From contig NC_043980.1 of NCBI RefSeq assembly GCF_902150065.1, positions 11,921,054 to 11,985,053 of the forward strand: DNA of 64,000 nucleotides, in the 5' to 3' direction. A program made the translations under genes and the position numbers. The notes under the pieces were generated by a model. That model was not told the origin of the DNA. It saw nothing but the letters and a program-made list of their open reading frames with translations, and searched no databases. This DNA comes from Myripristis murdjan (Eukaryota > Chordata > Actinopteri > Holocentriformes > Holocentridae). Every line of letters begins with the position of its first letter. Within the stretch, counting starts at the first letter, position 1. Below, piece after piece: positions 63,400 through 64,000 of the stretch.

Positions 63400-64000
63400 A
63401 GAGCCCCCTTGTCAGGGGGCCTATCATGAGCTGGGGCCTGGGGCGCGCGGACCCCCTGCCCCACCTCCAGCTACGCTACAGCTGCTTATACTTGACTACA
63501 TTTACACTTAAATACTACTATATTTACGTATATACTGTTTATAGGTTCAAGGTTGCCAGTTGCCACACACAAGTACACAATGCTCAAATCAGAATTCAAC
63601 TCATACTTAAAGTACCATCCATCTTTCTTTATAAAACACATTTAAAAACAACAACACTGTGCCAAAGTGCTTTACAATTTAAAAAAAAAAAAAAAAAAAG
63701 AAAGAAAGAAAAGAAAATGCACACTGCACATGAATCATCATATTGTAGTCACGTTCATATACATTCGGCAACATACAAATGATCAACGTCATCAAGTGTT
63801 TTGATGACGTTGATCCCTTCCAAACCTTGTGTGTGGCAACTGGCAACCTTGAACCTATAAACAGTATATACATGAATATAGTAGTATTTAAGTGTAAATG
63901 TAGTCAAGTATAAGCAGTACACTACAGGTTCACTCACAGTGTATGTGTTATGGCAAAGCAGCCAATGTGTAAAATAGCTATACAACAAGCCAGCTAATAC

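Larger units (their letters stand above)
60864..63481. mobile_element. hAT element inserted in the left arm, target duplication CTGCTTAT
   Basis: Ends CAGTGGCGTAGCTGG and CCAGCTACGCTACAG. An exact 8-bp duplication, CTGCTTAT, lies at 60856-60863 and 63482-63489. The uninterrupted opposite arm near 63910 shows the pre-insertion site with a single copy. It is 2618 bp, about 1 kb of which is a nested Harbinger-like element. No hAT transposase is recognisable, so it is non-autonomous. Confidence 0.85.
60468..64000. mobile_element. Large inverted-repeat (snapback) element, runs off the window
   Basis: 60765-60863 continued by 63482-63580 is the reverse complement of about 63801-64000, nearly base for base, so each arm is at least 200 bp. 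The left flank (60468-60730) is packed with the palindrome AAGTATACTT and probably belongs to the same terminus. The loop holds a dispersed-repeat fragment (about 63628-63680). The right end is beyond base 64000. Superfamily unknown. Confidence 0.7.

Overview
The window looks like a piece of a teleost (probably percomorph) fish chromosome. The genes are split by GT-AG introns, microsatellites (GT, CT, TA) are frequent, and there are many short DNA-transposon derivatives with terminal inverted repeats. The genes match fish immune-type families. No bacterial features are present. I see no retroviral, LTR or Polinton-like element.

Layout. 1-4967 and about 12150-17492 are two copies of one segmental duplication. 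Each copy carries an intact secreted ADP-ribosyltransferase gene (ART-1 at 957-2746 and ART-2 at 13677-15426, both +). The right edge of the duplication falls inside intron 3 of a C1q/cerebellin-like gene (16375-19748, -). That gene is complete only at copy 2; copy 1 keeps intron sequence but has lost the terminal exon. Between the copies lie two related inverted ~1 kb elements and a TIR element inserted into an older dispersed repeat. Next come a tubulin polymerization-promoting protein gene (tppp2-like, 24244-26808, -), a seven-exon RING/B-box/coiled-coil/PRY-SPRY TRIM gene (32303-36803, +), a short rhodopsin-class GPCR (38975-39778, -) and a deleted Tc1 element (40228-40837). Three more ART genes follow: ART-3 (44861-45812, -) and a head-to-head pair, ART-4 (51675-52897, -) and ART-5 (54619-56039, +). 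The last 3.5 kb is a stack of nested DNA transposons.

How the genes work together. Five ART paralogues with C1q-like, TRIM and GPCR genes make this an innate-immunity-flavoured neighbourhood. ART-1, -2 and -3 keep the R-S-ExE NAD-binding and catalytic signature of arginine ADP-ribosyltransferases and look secreted. ART-4 and ART-5 have intact reading frames, conserved cysteines and hydrophobic anchors, but have lost the catalytic-site R, the first S and the catalytic E (now Q), so I infer membrane-tethered pseudoenzymes. Between ART-1 and ART-2 nearly all coding differences are amino-acid replacements although the flanking DNA is almost identical, which suggests diversifying selection. These two points are the most interesting content of the window.
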